This document shows, piece after piece, positions 17,452 to 26,088 of a stretch of DNA of 64,000 nucleotides. This DNA is from Sphaerospermopsis kisseleviana NIES-73. Its GTDB lineage: Bacteria > Cyanobacteriota > Cyanobacteriia > Cyanobacteriales > Nostocaceae. The notes under the pieces were generated by a model. The model saw nothing but the letters and a program-made list of their open reading frames with translations, was not told the origin of the DNA and ran no database searches. Made by a program: the position numbers and the translations under genes. The first letter of the stretch is position 1. Every line of letters begins with the position of its first letter. The stretch spans positions 1,136,379-1,200,378 of the forward strand of contig NZ_AP018314.1 in NCBI RefSeq assembly GCF_002368075.1. Direction: 5' to 3'.

Positions 17452-18999
17452 TCAAGAAAACTTAGTTAAAAATTTCAAAAGTCTTTTAGTTCTGGGTGTT
17501 AGTAGTGTACGACGATAAGCGTCTGCTGCTTTTTTAATTGCTTCCGCTTGAGTGGGGTAAGGATGAATTACATTGCTTAATTTACTTAAACCAATTTTAT
17601 GAACAATAGCGGTAGTAAGTTCTGAAATCATTTCTCCTGCATGACTCGCAACAATGGTTGCACCGATAATTTCATCAGTTCCTTTTTTGTGGTAAATCTT
17701 TAAAAATCCCAATTCTTCACTATCAGTTATTGCTCGATCTACATGATTAAAATCAATTTTAATTGTCGCCACTTCTAAACCCATTTTTTCCGCTGCTTCT
17801 GCATACATTCCCACATGGGCAATTTCTGGATCGGTATATGTCACCCAAGGTATTACTAATTTACTGAGTTGAGAACGTCCTAAACCAAAAGGCGAAAACA
17901 GCGTATTTTTAATAACTATTCTAGCAGCAGCATCCGCCGCATGAGTAAATTTCCAATTCATACATATATCACCTGCTGCATAAATATTAGGGTTGGTAGT
18001 TTGTAGATAATCATTTACCTTGACACCATGCTTTTTGTCATACTCTACACCCACCGCTTCTAAATTCAAACCTTCCACATTTGGCGCTCTTCCTGCACCT
18101 ACTAAAATTTCATTAACAGTTACAGAATCTCGATTTCCATTAGCTGAAAAATACAGCCGTTTGCCTTCCGTTACTGTCACCACTTCTTCTAACTGACAAT
18201 TTAAAACTAATCTAATTCCTTCATCACTAAAAACTTTTTGTAAAATTTCCGCTGCTTCCCGATCTTCTTTATTTAAAATATGCGAACCTTTATGAAATAA
18301 CGTCACTTCACAACCCAAACGCCGAAAAGCTTGCGCCAATTCACAACCAATAGGACCGCCACCAATTACCGCTAATTTATCTGGTTTTTGAATGAGAGAA
18401 AATACATTTTCATTAGTTAAAAATCCTGCCTCTTCAATACCTCTAATTTCTGGTTTAACTGCTCTTGCTCCTGTGGCAATTACCGCTTTTTTAAACTTCA
18501 GAATTTGTCCATCAACTGCTATAGTATTATTACTAGCAAATTTACCACTTCCTAAAAAAACATCTACTCCTAAATTTTTGAATCTTGCTGCTGAATCATG
18601 ATGACTAATACCTGCTCTAATTTTACGTAATCTAGCCATAACTGTGGCAAAATCAACATCATAATTTTGGGAAATATTCACACCTAAATTTTTAGCTTTG
18701 CCAATTTCACCAACTACACGGGAAGAACGAATTAAAGCTTTAGATGGTACACAACCAACATTTAAACAATCTCCACCCATGAGATGTTTTTCAATTAATG
18801 CTACTTTTAAACCCAAACCTAAACCCGCAGCACCCGCAGCAACAACCAAACCCGCAGTACCCGCACCAATTACTACTAAATCATAACATTCCGCAGGTTG
18901 GGGATTTACCCAATTTTCAGGATGTACATTAGCTACCAATCTTTGATTATATTCATCCATTGGTAAAACTGTGATTCTTTCAAATTCTAAATTAGACAT
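17452..18999 (-). CDS. Pyridine nucleotide-disulfide oxidoreductase, mercuric-reductase-like
   Basis: A 515-residue FAD-dependent disulfide reductase. The FAD motif is VVIGAGTAGLV (about 42-52), the redox-active pair is in GGDCLNVGCVPSK, the NAD(P)H motif is AVIGGGPIGCELA, and the second FAD motif is IYAAGDI. The C-terminal dimer interface reads HPYPTQAE, where glutathione reductases have a catalytic His; a Tyr there is MerA-like. The C-terminal vicinal cysteines of true MerA are absent (it ends KFLTKFS), and so is the N-terminal metal domain. Hence the substrate is unknown and mercury reduction is unlikely. It follows a TVP38 gene on the same strand by 141 bases. Confidence 0.85.
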   Translation of the reverse strand: MSNLEFERITVLPMDEYNQRLVANVHPENWVNPQPAECYDLVVIGAGTAGLVVAAGAAGLGLGLKVALIEKHLMGGDCLNVGCVPSKALIRSSRVVGEIGKAKNLGVNISQNYDVDFATVMARLRKIRAGISHHDSAARFKNLGVDVFLGSGKFASNNTIAVDGQILKFKKAVIATGARAVKPEIRGIEEAGFLTNENVFSLIQKPDKLAVIGGGPIGCELAQAFRRLGCEVTLFHKGSHILNKEDREAAEILQKVFSDEGIRLVLNCQLEEVVTVTEGKRLYFSANGNRDSVTVNEILVGAGRAPNVEGLNLEAVGVEYDKKHGVKVNDYLQTTNPNIYAAGDICMNWKFTHAADAAARIVIKNTLFSPFGLGRSQLSKLVIPWVTYTDPEIAHVGMYAEAAEKMGLEVATIKIDFNHVDRAITDSEELGFLKIYHKKGTDEIIGATIVASHAGEMISELTTAIVHKIGLSKLSNVIHPYPTQAEAIKKAADAYRRTLLTPRTKRLLKFLTKFS

Positions 19000-19140
19000 T
19001 AATATTGCCTCTAAAAATGTAGTATAAATTATCTTGTGATTGTCGTTTTAATTTAATCCGGTGTTGTATTTACAATACATATAGCCTTCAGAAAATTTTG
19101 TCAGTTGTGTATTTAACATTTTTGAAAAAATTATCAATTG

Positions 19141-19866
19141 TCAATTATCAATTATTTCTAAAGCTTTCTTAGCTATTTTAGTAACATAAATTGTGACAGC
19201 AACAGTGGCAATAAAACCGACAATTCTAATAACCCATGTGAGAGTAGAATTAGTAGGTTGATTTTCTGTTCCAATTAAAGCCAAATTACCAGCCAAAGAA
19301 CCAATATAAACATACATAATTGTACCAGGAATCATCCCCACACAACCAAGAAAATAATCTTTAAGAGAAACAGCAGTAACTCCAAAAGCATAGTTTAATA
19401 AATTAAAAGGAAATATGGGAGAAAGTCGCGTTAACAACACTATTTTTAAACCTTCTCTCCCTACAGCGTTATCAATAGCAGCAAATTTTTTATTATCTGC
19501 AATTTTTTTAATCACCCAATTTCTCGCTAAATAACGTCCTATTAAAAATGCTGCTGTTGCACCTAAAGTAGCACCGATAAATACATAAACCGAACCCCAA
19601 AAAACATCAAATAAAACACCCGCACCTAAAGTTAAAATCGAACCTGGTAAAAAAGCAACAGTCGCCATAATATAGATAGCAATAAAAGCTATTGCTCCCA
19701 CTGTACCAAGACTATCAATCCATTGTAAAGCATCTTTTAAAATAGCTTGGGGATTGAAAGCAGATATATTCACATTTTCCTGTGCAAAAACTACATCTGG
19801 TTGCAATATCAAAACAATAGTCAGTGCTAACAAATTTAATGCAACAGGTTTTAAAAATTGATACAT
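19141..19866 (-). CDS. TVP38/TMEM64-family membrane protein (DedA-like VTT domain)
   Basis: A 241-residue polytopic membrane protein. A signal-like first helix ends at VVFAQ, then comes the VTT domain: FLPGSILTLGAGVLFDVFWG, TLGATAAFLIGRYLAR, LLTRLSPIFPFNLLNYAFG and MIPGTIMYVYIGSLAG, all family hallmarks. Members are linked to lipid scrambling or membrane homeostasis. It is probably the first gene of a pair with the downstream disulfide reductase, a pairing I believe recurs in cyanobacteria (from memory, not checked). Confidence 0.87.
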   Translation of the reverse strand: MYQFLKPVALNLLALTIVLILQPDVVFAQENVNISAFNPQAILKDALQWIDSLGTVGAIAFIAIYIMATVAFLPGSILTLGAGVLFDVFWGSVYVFIGATLGATAAFLIGRYLARNWVIKKIADNKKFAAIDNAVGREGLKIVLLTRLSPIFPFNLLNYAFGVTAVSLKDYFLGCVGMIPGTIMYVYIGSLAGNLALIGTENQPTNSTLTWVIRIVGFIATVAVTIYVTKIAKKALEIIDN

Positions 19867-20051
19867 AAAATTTATTTCAGTTTATTTCAGTTTTTTGATT
19901 TATTAGCCAGTGGCTTTGAGTATATTAACTATCATAATTATACAACAGATATTAAAAATTAGCAAGAAAAACTACATATATTTTTTAGGGTTTTAGCACT
20001 GCCATAGCGATATCAATTGATAATGGACAATTAACAATTGTCAATTATTTT

Positions 20052-20143
20052 AGGACTTACGCAAGATATGACTAAAAACCTTATTCTTGCGTAGGGGTAA
20101 TTCATGAATTACCCCTACTTTCGTTCCCTTTTGCGTAAGTCCT
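20052..20143. mobile_element. MITE-like element with 13-bp terminal inverted repeats
   Basis: Exact 13-base ends, AGGACTTACGCAA at 20052-20064 and TTGCGTAAGTCCT at 20131-20143, enclose 66 bases. Inside, CTTGCGTAGGGGTAATT repeats the end motif and GGGGTAATTCATGAATTACCCC is a 22-base palindrome at 20094-20115. There is no coding capacity. These ends resemble those of small insertion elements common in Nostocales; a transposase source is not present in the window. Confidence 0.7.
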
Positions 20144-20202
20144 GTATTTAATTTTTTTGTGTCTCTTTTTGACTACTTATAACTAAATGCTGGTAACTTT
20201 TT

Positions 20203-21402
20203 TCACTTCTTCACCAAAATATATGCAGTAGCATATTCTGGTAATTTGCGAATATACTGCCTAAATTCTGTTTGATTTTTAAAAATACCTGCCAGGTAAT
20301 CTAATTGATGTAAATTGGGTAAAAATGCGCCGCCTGTATCTGCTATTACCCCCATTTGTAGGCGCTTACTTCCACCTTGATTATACTCCATCATAATAAC
20401 TCTTCCCAAGCCAATGTTTAGCACATCTCCCGCAAAAGTTACACCAGGTTTAATGGAAATTTTCGCATCAATCTTATATCCATAACCTTTAATTGCATCA
20501 ACTTGTCGAAAATACCAATAACGCTTTTGTGCTGTGGCTTTTAATCCTCTAACATAAGAAATTCCATTGTTTCTGTCTACATTAAAAAATGCCTTTGTTC
20601 CATCTGTAAAATTAATCAAAATTGTTCCCTGCATTAATGCTTCTTCCAAACCTTCACGGGTGAGATAAGCCAAAGGTTCGACTTTACCATATTCTTTACC
20701 ACCTGGTTCATAAATCCCCGATAAAACATCTTGTTTTGTATATTTGGTGTAGAATTTATCACCAGCTAAATCGTTTTTTAAGCTATAAATTGGTATGTTA
20801 TATTTAGCTGTTTTGGTATGAGAACCAGTATGGGTAAAAACAGCATATTTTGTAATTCTCAGTTGTTTTTGTCGGGGGTTTTCGGGATTATAAGCTGACC
20901 ATTTAATCACACGAAAATTAGCATTGATAAAATTAGGATCTTGTAACCGAGTCGGGCGATTCTTGCTAATATCCTCCTCTAAAACAGTAATCATAAAATC
21001 TAAGGTTTTGCTCACGTCTTCGACTGTTACACCTTGACTTAATAGTAATCCATTCCGAGAAATATTGGGATCGTTTTCCTTGTAATCTTGAAAATATTTT
21101 CTCGTATTAGTGAGAACAGTTAATAAATCATTTTGATTGAAATTCACCTTAGCTGTTGGTAATTTCACAGGTTTTAAAATGTGTTTACCATTAACACTAT
21201 ATTTATATTTTTGCCATTCATCAATGACAGAATAAAATATAGATGTATCTTGTTTATTAGGTTGATTTTGTGTGGTTGTTTGTTGTGATATTAGTTGCTG
21301 AGTTTCTGATTGTGCATATATATTTTGATGCGTGAAAATAACTAGCAAGAAAGCAAAAATACCTGATAAAAGTTGGAATTTACGATTGAATAAGAGATTC
21401 AT
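20203..21402 (-). CDS. Exported protein with 3D/MltA-like C-terminal domain
   Basis: A 399-residue protein with a signal peptide (NRKFQLLSGIFAFLLVIFTH, cleavage near YAQ). The C-terminal part reads MGVIADTGGAF...LDYLAG, which matches the 3D domain (Asp-rich beta barrel) of MltA-type lytic transglycosylases, and the middle (LTREGLEEALMQGTILINF) fits their preceding region. This suggests peptidoglycan cleavage in the periplasm. Similarity is by motif only, and the N-terminal 180 residues are not recognised. Confidence 0.6.
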   Translation of the reverse strand: MNLLFNRKFQLLSGIFAFLLVIFTHQNIYAQSETQQLISQQTTTQNQPNKQDTSIFYSVIDEWQKYKYSVNGKHILKPVKLPTAKVNFNQNDLLTVLTNTRKYFQDYKENDPNISRNGLLLSQGVTVEDVSKTLDFMITVLEEDISKNRPTRLQDPNFINANFRVIKWSAYNPENPRQKQLRITKYAVFTHTGSHTKTAKYNIPIYSLKNDLAGDKFYTKYTKQDVLSGIYEPGGKEYGKVEPLAYLTREGLEEALMQGTILINFTDGTKAFFNVDRNNGISYVRGLKATAQKRYWYFRQVDAIKGYGYKIDAKISIKPGVTFAGDVLNIGLGRVIMMEYNQGGSKRLQMGVIADTGGAFLPNLHQLDYLAGIFKNQTEFRQYIRKLPEYATAYILVKK

Positions 21403-21640
21403 AAGCCTAATTCGGTAACTACACTTCTAAATTGATTTTTATCCTAGAGTTAATGCTGAATATTAACATTCAACTGTATGAATAATCACTTTTTTTTCAA
21501 AACCAAAGCAATTATTCACCTCAATTATTAGCAGAAAACTGGAGTTTATGCACTAAATCTTTTTATGTATTCATGAAAAATTGTTGGGAGCTTGATAAAA
21601 TGACTAAGATCACCAAACTCAGATCATCCACAGATCACCC

Positions 21641-21673
21641 AGATACCCAACTTCTCAAAGAAGTCGGGGATCT
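21641..21673 (-). terminator. Dispersed terminator-like palindrome after pxcA
   Basis: AGATACCCAACTTCT pairs imperfectly with AGAAGTCGGGGATCT around CAA. It sits 19 bases past the pxcA stop on the minus strand. Same family as 12948-12976, with two unpaired positions. Confidence 0.6.
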
Positions 21674-21691
21674 TGACTTATGATTGATAAA

Positions 21692-22960
21692 TTATTCATC
21701 CATTTCTTTTAATGTAGCTAATGCGGAAGGAGACAAGCGACTCAAATAACGGAATATCCAGTATTTAAATATAGTATTTAATATGACTGGAAATGTAGCA
21801 ATAAACAAAAATATGGCATTTCTACTCGCTGGTAAACCTAAATGTTGAGCAACACCTTCTAAAAGAACTTCCCAACCATGTGGAGAGTGGAAACCAACGA
21901 ATATATCTGTAATTAAAATAATTAAAAACGCCTTTGCACTGTCACTTAAACCGTAGACTATTTTATCTAGAAGTGACTGAATAAAAACAATATCTTTTTT
22001 GCTCAAAGCAATAACCATCGCAAAAGAAATTAGTGATATCACATCAGCAAATACATTACTGATAGCACTACTACTCTGATAGCGAAACTCTTCTGATATT
22101 TCGATAGCTTTGTTTTTTACTTCAGCTTTAATTTTTTCTGGTGAAAGTTCTGGTGCTTGACGAAGTAGTCTTTCAAATTGCAATTTTCTCTCAAAACTCT
22201 TTAATTCATTCAGTGCTTTTTCCTCCATTTCTGAGTTCAAAAAAATTGTTGGTGTATTTTCAGAGTGAAAATACTGTAATATCGGTTTTAATAATAATTG
22301 TTTAGAAAAATGTTGCGTTAAAAGTGGTATAATAATCAGCAGTAATAAAAATCTCACTGCCCTCCTTGTTCTCGTTCTAGAAGTTCGATAATTTCTAACA
22401 AACTCTTCTTCTGCTGTTGGTGTAAAATCCTTGGCAATTTTATTAAATGTTCTACCAATTGATCTGGGAAATATACCTTTCTTTTGAGTTACAGATGGTT
22501 CTTTAATAATCTCAGTTTCTTCTGAATTTGCCTGATTGGTAACAGTTTTAAGTTCAAGATTAATGCTTAACGGTTCTGTAATTGCTTCATCTTGTTTGCT
22601 ATACTTAGATATCGTTTCATCAATAAACTTGAGTTTTTCTAATAAATTTGAATCAGTAGTATCAGCAATGGTAAAACCTAATTGAAATTCTGCTAGTCTG
22701 ACTTTAATAATAGTCAAATTTCTATTTAAATCTCCTCGCCAAAAAGCCATCACGTTGGCACTATAATTACCTGATTCGGCAGAAATTTTTTTACCTCCAA
22801 ATTGCTCAATTTCAATTTTTTGAATAGCTTGAGCAGCTTGATAAGCTTCTAAAATAGCTCTTTCTGGAGTTGTGAAAAACCAATGATTAAATGAATCCCA
22901 GGATGCTATAATTTTTTGGCTGATTAATCTGGTATTACGACTAAAAAATGATCCTTTCAT
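21692..22960 (-). CDS. pxcA: Proton extrusion protein PxcA (CemA family)
   Basis: A 422-residue inner-membrane protein of the PxcA/CemA family, needed for light-induced proton extrusion and linked to inorganic carbon uptake. A long hydrophilic N-terminus (about 1-200) is followed by a basic stretch and four hydrophobic segments: RFLLLLIIIPLLTQHF, VFADVISLISFAMVIAL, AKAFLIILITDIFVGFHSPHGWE and the C-terminal IFLFIATFPVILNTIFKYWIF. The FVGFHSPHGWE stretch is the most conserved family motif. Length and topology fit. Confidence 0.9.
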   Translation of the reverse strand: MKGSFFSRNTRLISQKIIASWDSFNHWFFTTPERAILEAYQAAQAIQKIEIEQFGGKKISAESGNYSANVMAFWRGDLNRNLTIIKVRLAEFQLGFTIADTTDSNLLEKLKFIDETISKYSKQDEAITEPLSINLELKTVTNQANSEETEIIKEPSVTQKKGIFPRSIGRTFNKIAKDFTPTAEEEFVRNYRTSRTRTRRAVRFLLLLIIIPLLTQHFSKQLLLKPILQYFHSENTPTIFLNSEMEEKALNELKSFERKLQFERLLRQAPELSPEKIKAEVKNKAIEISEEFRYQSSSAISNVFADVISLISFAMVIALSKKDIVFIQSLLDKIVYGLSDSAKAFLIILITDIFVGFHSPHGWEVLLEGVAQHLGLPASRNAIFLFIATFPVILNTIFKYWIFRYLSRLSPSALATLKEMDE

Positions 22961-23045
22961 TGCTGATTATTTACAGGTTTAACAATTTTATATTTTATTT
23001 TAATTCAAATTGTCAGCATTTTGCTAGAACACCGATTCATTAATC

Positions 23046-23122
23046 GTAAGGGCGAAGCATTCGGGCGATAACCTATCGCTGAAACCAGTTCATATTCCGT
23101 CCGATGCTTCGCCCCTACAAGG
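23046..23122. repeat. Modular palindromic repeat (copy D, diverged)
   Basis: The ends TAAGGGCGAAGCATTCGGGC and GATGCTTCGCCCCTACAAGG are those of the other copies, but the centre (ACCTATCGCTGAAACCAGTT) is different and lacks the AATTATCAATTTT arm. It is a single unit between the pxcA start and the next gene's stop. Confidence 0.75.
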
Positions 23123-23147
23123 TAAAACAGAACACTGAATACTCCCT

Positions 23148-24239
23148 TTATTCCCATCCCTGCATTTCTACTAATTCCATACATAAATCATTAATTTGCT
23201 CTAAATCAGGTTTATGTGGTAAAGTTGATTGTTGATAAAAAATATCCATTTGAGCAACTAAATCTTCTGCCATTTTCATCAACTCTTCATAAGTATATTC
23301 TCCTCTAAGAATAGCTTTTAAATCATCAACATCACCCGCAATTCTTCTATCTACAATTACTTCTCCTCTCTGCAAAATTTCTAAACCACTACGCAGTAAT
23401 CTAATACAGTGCATTCCGTGTTTTAAATCATAACCTGAATTTCTTTCCATTTCTGCTCTAGCGGGATTTCTATTTTGCTGCCAGGATATATAAGCTTTCC
23501 ATTCTCTTAACGCAATTTGGTAACTTTGACTTTTTTGCAATAAGCGAATAAAATCTTTACGTCCATGAGTTAAATTTTGAGTATATGCCAAAGTTTCATC
23601 ATTTAAAGCATATTGTTTTAATATTCCTTTAAAATCAATATCTGCTGTCAGCAATTTATATAATTGCTCTGATTCTTCTAAAAATTCTATCTTGCCACGA
23701 ATTAATAAATAAAGATATTCTAAAAAAGCATTGAGTTCATCTTTGCTCAATGGTGCTTCATCTTCGATACCAAAATCCGAGGGGATGGGTTTTTTCCCCG
23801 GTGGATTTAATAACCATTTGCGATGAGTTTCCATTTTTTTGATTTGTGCGAAAGCATAACCAGAATAAGTATGTTTAACTTTTTTGCTCAAAAATATTTT
23901 TCTATGGTTAATTAAATGTTGTCCCACATCTGTTAAGATAGGATAGGTGGGCAACCATAGTAATTCTAAAACATTAGGATTTGCACCTGCTAATAAATGT
24001 AATACTTTCCTTAATTCATAAATAACTGTATCTTGATTACTATCTATAAACGGAAATATTCCTGGTTCATCCCAACCACTATCTTTTTGTTCTATGCTAT
24101 CAAACCCTAAATAGTAACGTTTAGGTGCAATAAATACACCCCGATAATCATAATCTGAATCAGGGCGATTTAAACCATATCCGTGACTACCTGCTAAACC
24201 AATAAAAATTGTTCTTTGTTCAACTTCGATTCTTTGCAT
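23148..24239 (-). CDS. RlaP-like nucleotidyltransferase (DNA polymerase beta superfamily)
   Basis: A 363-residue predicted nucleotidyltransferase. The active-site strand reads GLAGSHGYGLNRPDSDYDYRG, where GS and the DxD pair bind the nucleotide and metals. PNVLELLWLP and the C-terminal helical part (RSGYDLKHGMHCIRLLR-like, here NSGYDLKHGMHCIRLL) fit the family sometimes called RNA repair pathway nucleotidyltransferase. The start at 24239 (MQRIEVEQ) was preferred over one five codons upstream. No RNA ligase or kinase neighbour is present, so the biological role is open. Confidence 0.78.
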   Translation of the reverse strand: MQRIEVEQRTIFIGLAGSHGYGLNRPDSDYDYRGVFIAPKRYYLGFDSIEQKDSGWDEPGIFPFIDSNQDTVIYELRKVLHLLAGANPNVLELLWLPTYPILTDVGQHLINHRKIFLSKKVKHTYSGYAFAQIKKMETHRKWLLNPPGKKPIPSDFGIEDEAPLSKDELNAFLEYLYLLIRGKIEFLEESEQLYKLLTADIDFKGILKQYALNDETLAYTQNLTHGRKDFIRLLQKSQSYQIALREWKAYISWQQNRNPARAEMERNSGYDLKHGMHCIRLLRSGLEILQRGEVIVDRRIAGDVDDLKAILRGEYTYEELMKMAEDLVAQMDIFYQQSTLPHKPDLEQINDLCMELVEMQGWE

Positions 24240-24466
24240 AAATCCTGATATCATTGTTTAATGATTTGTAGAAATCTAATTGTATGAATTTTCTAGGTAA
24301 AAGTATTGACGAGGATTTTGGATTTATTTGGATTTATTAAACGCTAAACTGTATTATATCCACAGGGCAAAAATAGGGCAAAAAAATCTGCCAAAATCTA
24401 ACCATTGCCCAAATGGGTCATCAAGTCCAACTTTTCAGCCAAATTTATGATCATTTTTTTAAAAGC

Positions 24467-24496
24467 TTGACACAATAACATAGATTAAGATACAAT
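24467..24496 (+). promoter_or_regulatory. Sigma-70-type promoter of rplU-rpmA
   Basis: A perfect TTGACA at 24467-24472 and TACAAT at 24491-24496 are 18 bases apart. Transcription would start near 24503, giving a leader of about 120 bases before rplU. Confidence 0.75.
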
Positions 24497-24546
24497 ATTA
24501 GATTGTCTGTCTTATTCCTGCTCGGATCAGGTAGACACACTGCAAA

Positions 24547-24595
24547 AGCTGGCAAGAGCTATAAATCAAGTCTCTACAAGAGATGGAAGCCAGCT
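24547..24595 (+). promoter_or_regulatory. Hairpin in the rplU leader
   Basis: AGCTGGC at 24547-24553 pairs with GCCAGCT at 24589-24595, and TCTCT/AGAGA (24571-24583) forms an inner hairpin. It lies just upstream of the rplU start in the leader transcript. Autoregulatory leaders are common for ribosomal protein operons; here that role is only inferred. Confidence 0.4.
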
Positions 24596-24624
24596 ACCTG
24601 TACGGCAACTTCAAGGACAATTTC

Positions 24625-25032
24625 ATGACCTACGCAATTATTGAAACTGGTGGCAAACAAGTAAAAGTCGAAGCAGGTCGTTTTTACGACATTGAACTGC
24701 TGAGTGCCGAACCAGATGAAAAAGTGACAATAGACGCAGTATTACTGGTGCAGCACGAGGGCGGAGTCTCTATCGGACAGCCACGAGTAGCAGGTGCGAC
24801 TGTAGAGGGGACCGTAATGCGACACTTGAGAGGTCGTAAAGTCCTGGTTTATAAAATGAAACCCAAGAAGAAAACCCGCAAAAAACGGGGACATCGCCAG
24901 GAAATTACCAGACTTTTGATTAACTCCATCAACCTCAATGGTGAAGTTTTGGCGCACGCAGAAGCACCAACTACCCCAGAATCTCCTAATCTGGTAGATA
25001 GCACACCTGCTGAAGAAGCTGCTGCTGAATAA
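24625..25032 (+). CDS. rplU: 50S ribosomal protein L21
   Basis: L21 of the large ribosomal subunit, which binds 23S rRNA. The protein starts MTYAIIETGGKQVKVEAG, contains the rRNA-binding KPKKKTRKKRGHRQ and ends in an acidic Ala/Glu-rich extension of about 30 residues that is usual in cyanobacteria. The ATG at 24625 follows a good AAGGA site; the longer frame upstream includes leader sequence. It is 37 bases before rpmA, as in most bacteria. Confidence 0.97.
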   Translation: MTYAIIETGGKQVKVEAGRFYDIELLSAEPDEKVTIDAVLLVQHEGGVSIGQPRVAGATVEGTVMRHLRGRKVLVYKMKPKKKTRKKRGHRQEITRLLINSINLNGEVLAHAEAPTTPESPNLVDSTPAEEAAAE

Positions 25033-25069
25033 TAAACAGAAGTAGATAAATTAAAGAGAAGAGGAAATC

Positions 25070-25348
25070 ATGGCTCATAAGAAAGGAACAGGTAGTACAC
25101 GCAACGGTCGTGACTCTAATGCTCAACGTCTGGGTGTAAAGCGTTTTGGTGGTCAAACTGTGCTTGCAGGAAATATTCTTGTCCGTCAGCGCGGTACTAA
25201 GTTTCACCCTGGTAACAATGTCGGTATTGGCAGTGATGATACTTTATTTGCCTTAGTTGATGGCGTTGTTACCTTTGAAAGAAAAGGCAAAAGCCGCAAA
25301 AAAGTCAGCGTTTATCCCGCGATCGCTGCTGAAGCGGTAGCAAGTTAA
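25070..25348 (+). CDS. rpmA: 50S ribosomal protein L27
   Basis: L27, a small basic protein at the peptidyl-transferase centre. The sequence [20 protein letters not shown] is diagnostic, and [22 protein letters not shown] follows. No extra N-terminal cleaved residues (as in Firmicutes) are seen. AGAGGAAATC precedes the ATG as ribosome-binding site. Co-transcribed with rplU. Confidence 0.98.
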   Translation: MAHKKGTGSTRNGRDSNAQRLGVKRFGGQTVLAGNILVRQRGTKFHPGNNVGIGSDDTLFALVDGVVTFERKGKSRKKVSVYPAIAAEAVAS

Positions 25349-25409
25349 GTCTTAGGGAACAGGGAACAGGAGAGAAAAATTAATAACTCCTGCCTCCTGC
25401 CTCCTAAAT

Positions 25410-25835
25410 TCAAATAAACCTGTGTAATAAAGCACCTGCGCCTAAACCAGAGAGTGCAAATATAGATGTCAGCCAAAAACCTAGACCTTCTTTGAACCCA
25501 GCCGACTGAAAGTCTATCTTGGCTAAGATAGTCGCTGAGAGGATAAGTAAAAGATCAAGAAATATGCGAAACCAAGCGAGCATTAAAAAGAATAGAAAAG
25601 CTGCTAAAACGGTGATACCAAAATTCCTGATATTAGATTTGGACAATATACTGTAATACTGTACCATTTTAGACCAGGGAGTTGTCAAGCTGGCTAGTAA
25701 TACCAAGATACCAAATACAACTATTAACCACACAAACAAAGTGGGTTTGGTTTCTGATATCACCCAGCCTAACGCACTATAACTTAGAAGTAATAGTGTG
25801 AGGGAAAACCAGGGAATTCTTTGCAAGTTTGACAT
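25410..25835 (-). CDS. Hypothetical four-helix membrane protein
   Basis: A 141-residue hydrophobic protein with about four membrane segments (residues 8-26, 31-49, 73-97 and 116-138). The soluble loop PWSKMVQYYSILSKSNIRN separates helices 2 and 3. No family is recognised. It is convergent with rpmA, 61 bases from its end. Confidence 0.65.
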   Translation of the reverse strand: MSNLQRIPWFSLTLLLLSYSALGWVISETKPTLFVWLIVVFGILVLLASLTTPWSKMVQYYSILSKSNIRNFGITVLAAFLFFLMLAWFRIFLDLLLILSATILAKIDFQSAGFKEGLGFWLTSIFALSGLGAGALLHRFI

Positions 25836-26088
25836 AAAGGTGACTGGGGACTGGGGACTGGGGACACTTCGACAAGCTCAGTGCATCGCTGGGGACTGGG
25901 AACAGGTAAAGAATTTTCCTATCTCCCGACTTCTGGGTATTTATACTTTTTTGAGCATGAAACCAAATGAACTTTCAATGTTCCCGGATTATTTCTTAAA
26001 AATTAGTTAAATTATGATCTTAAACATTTGTAAACTATTAGCAGTCGAGTATCCTTATGTCATATTTTAGGAAGGTTAAGGACTGATC

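Noticed and set aside
17452-18999. True mercuric reductase
   Set aside because: The C-terminal vicinal cysteines and N-terminal metal domain are missing, and there is no merR or merT nearby.
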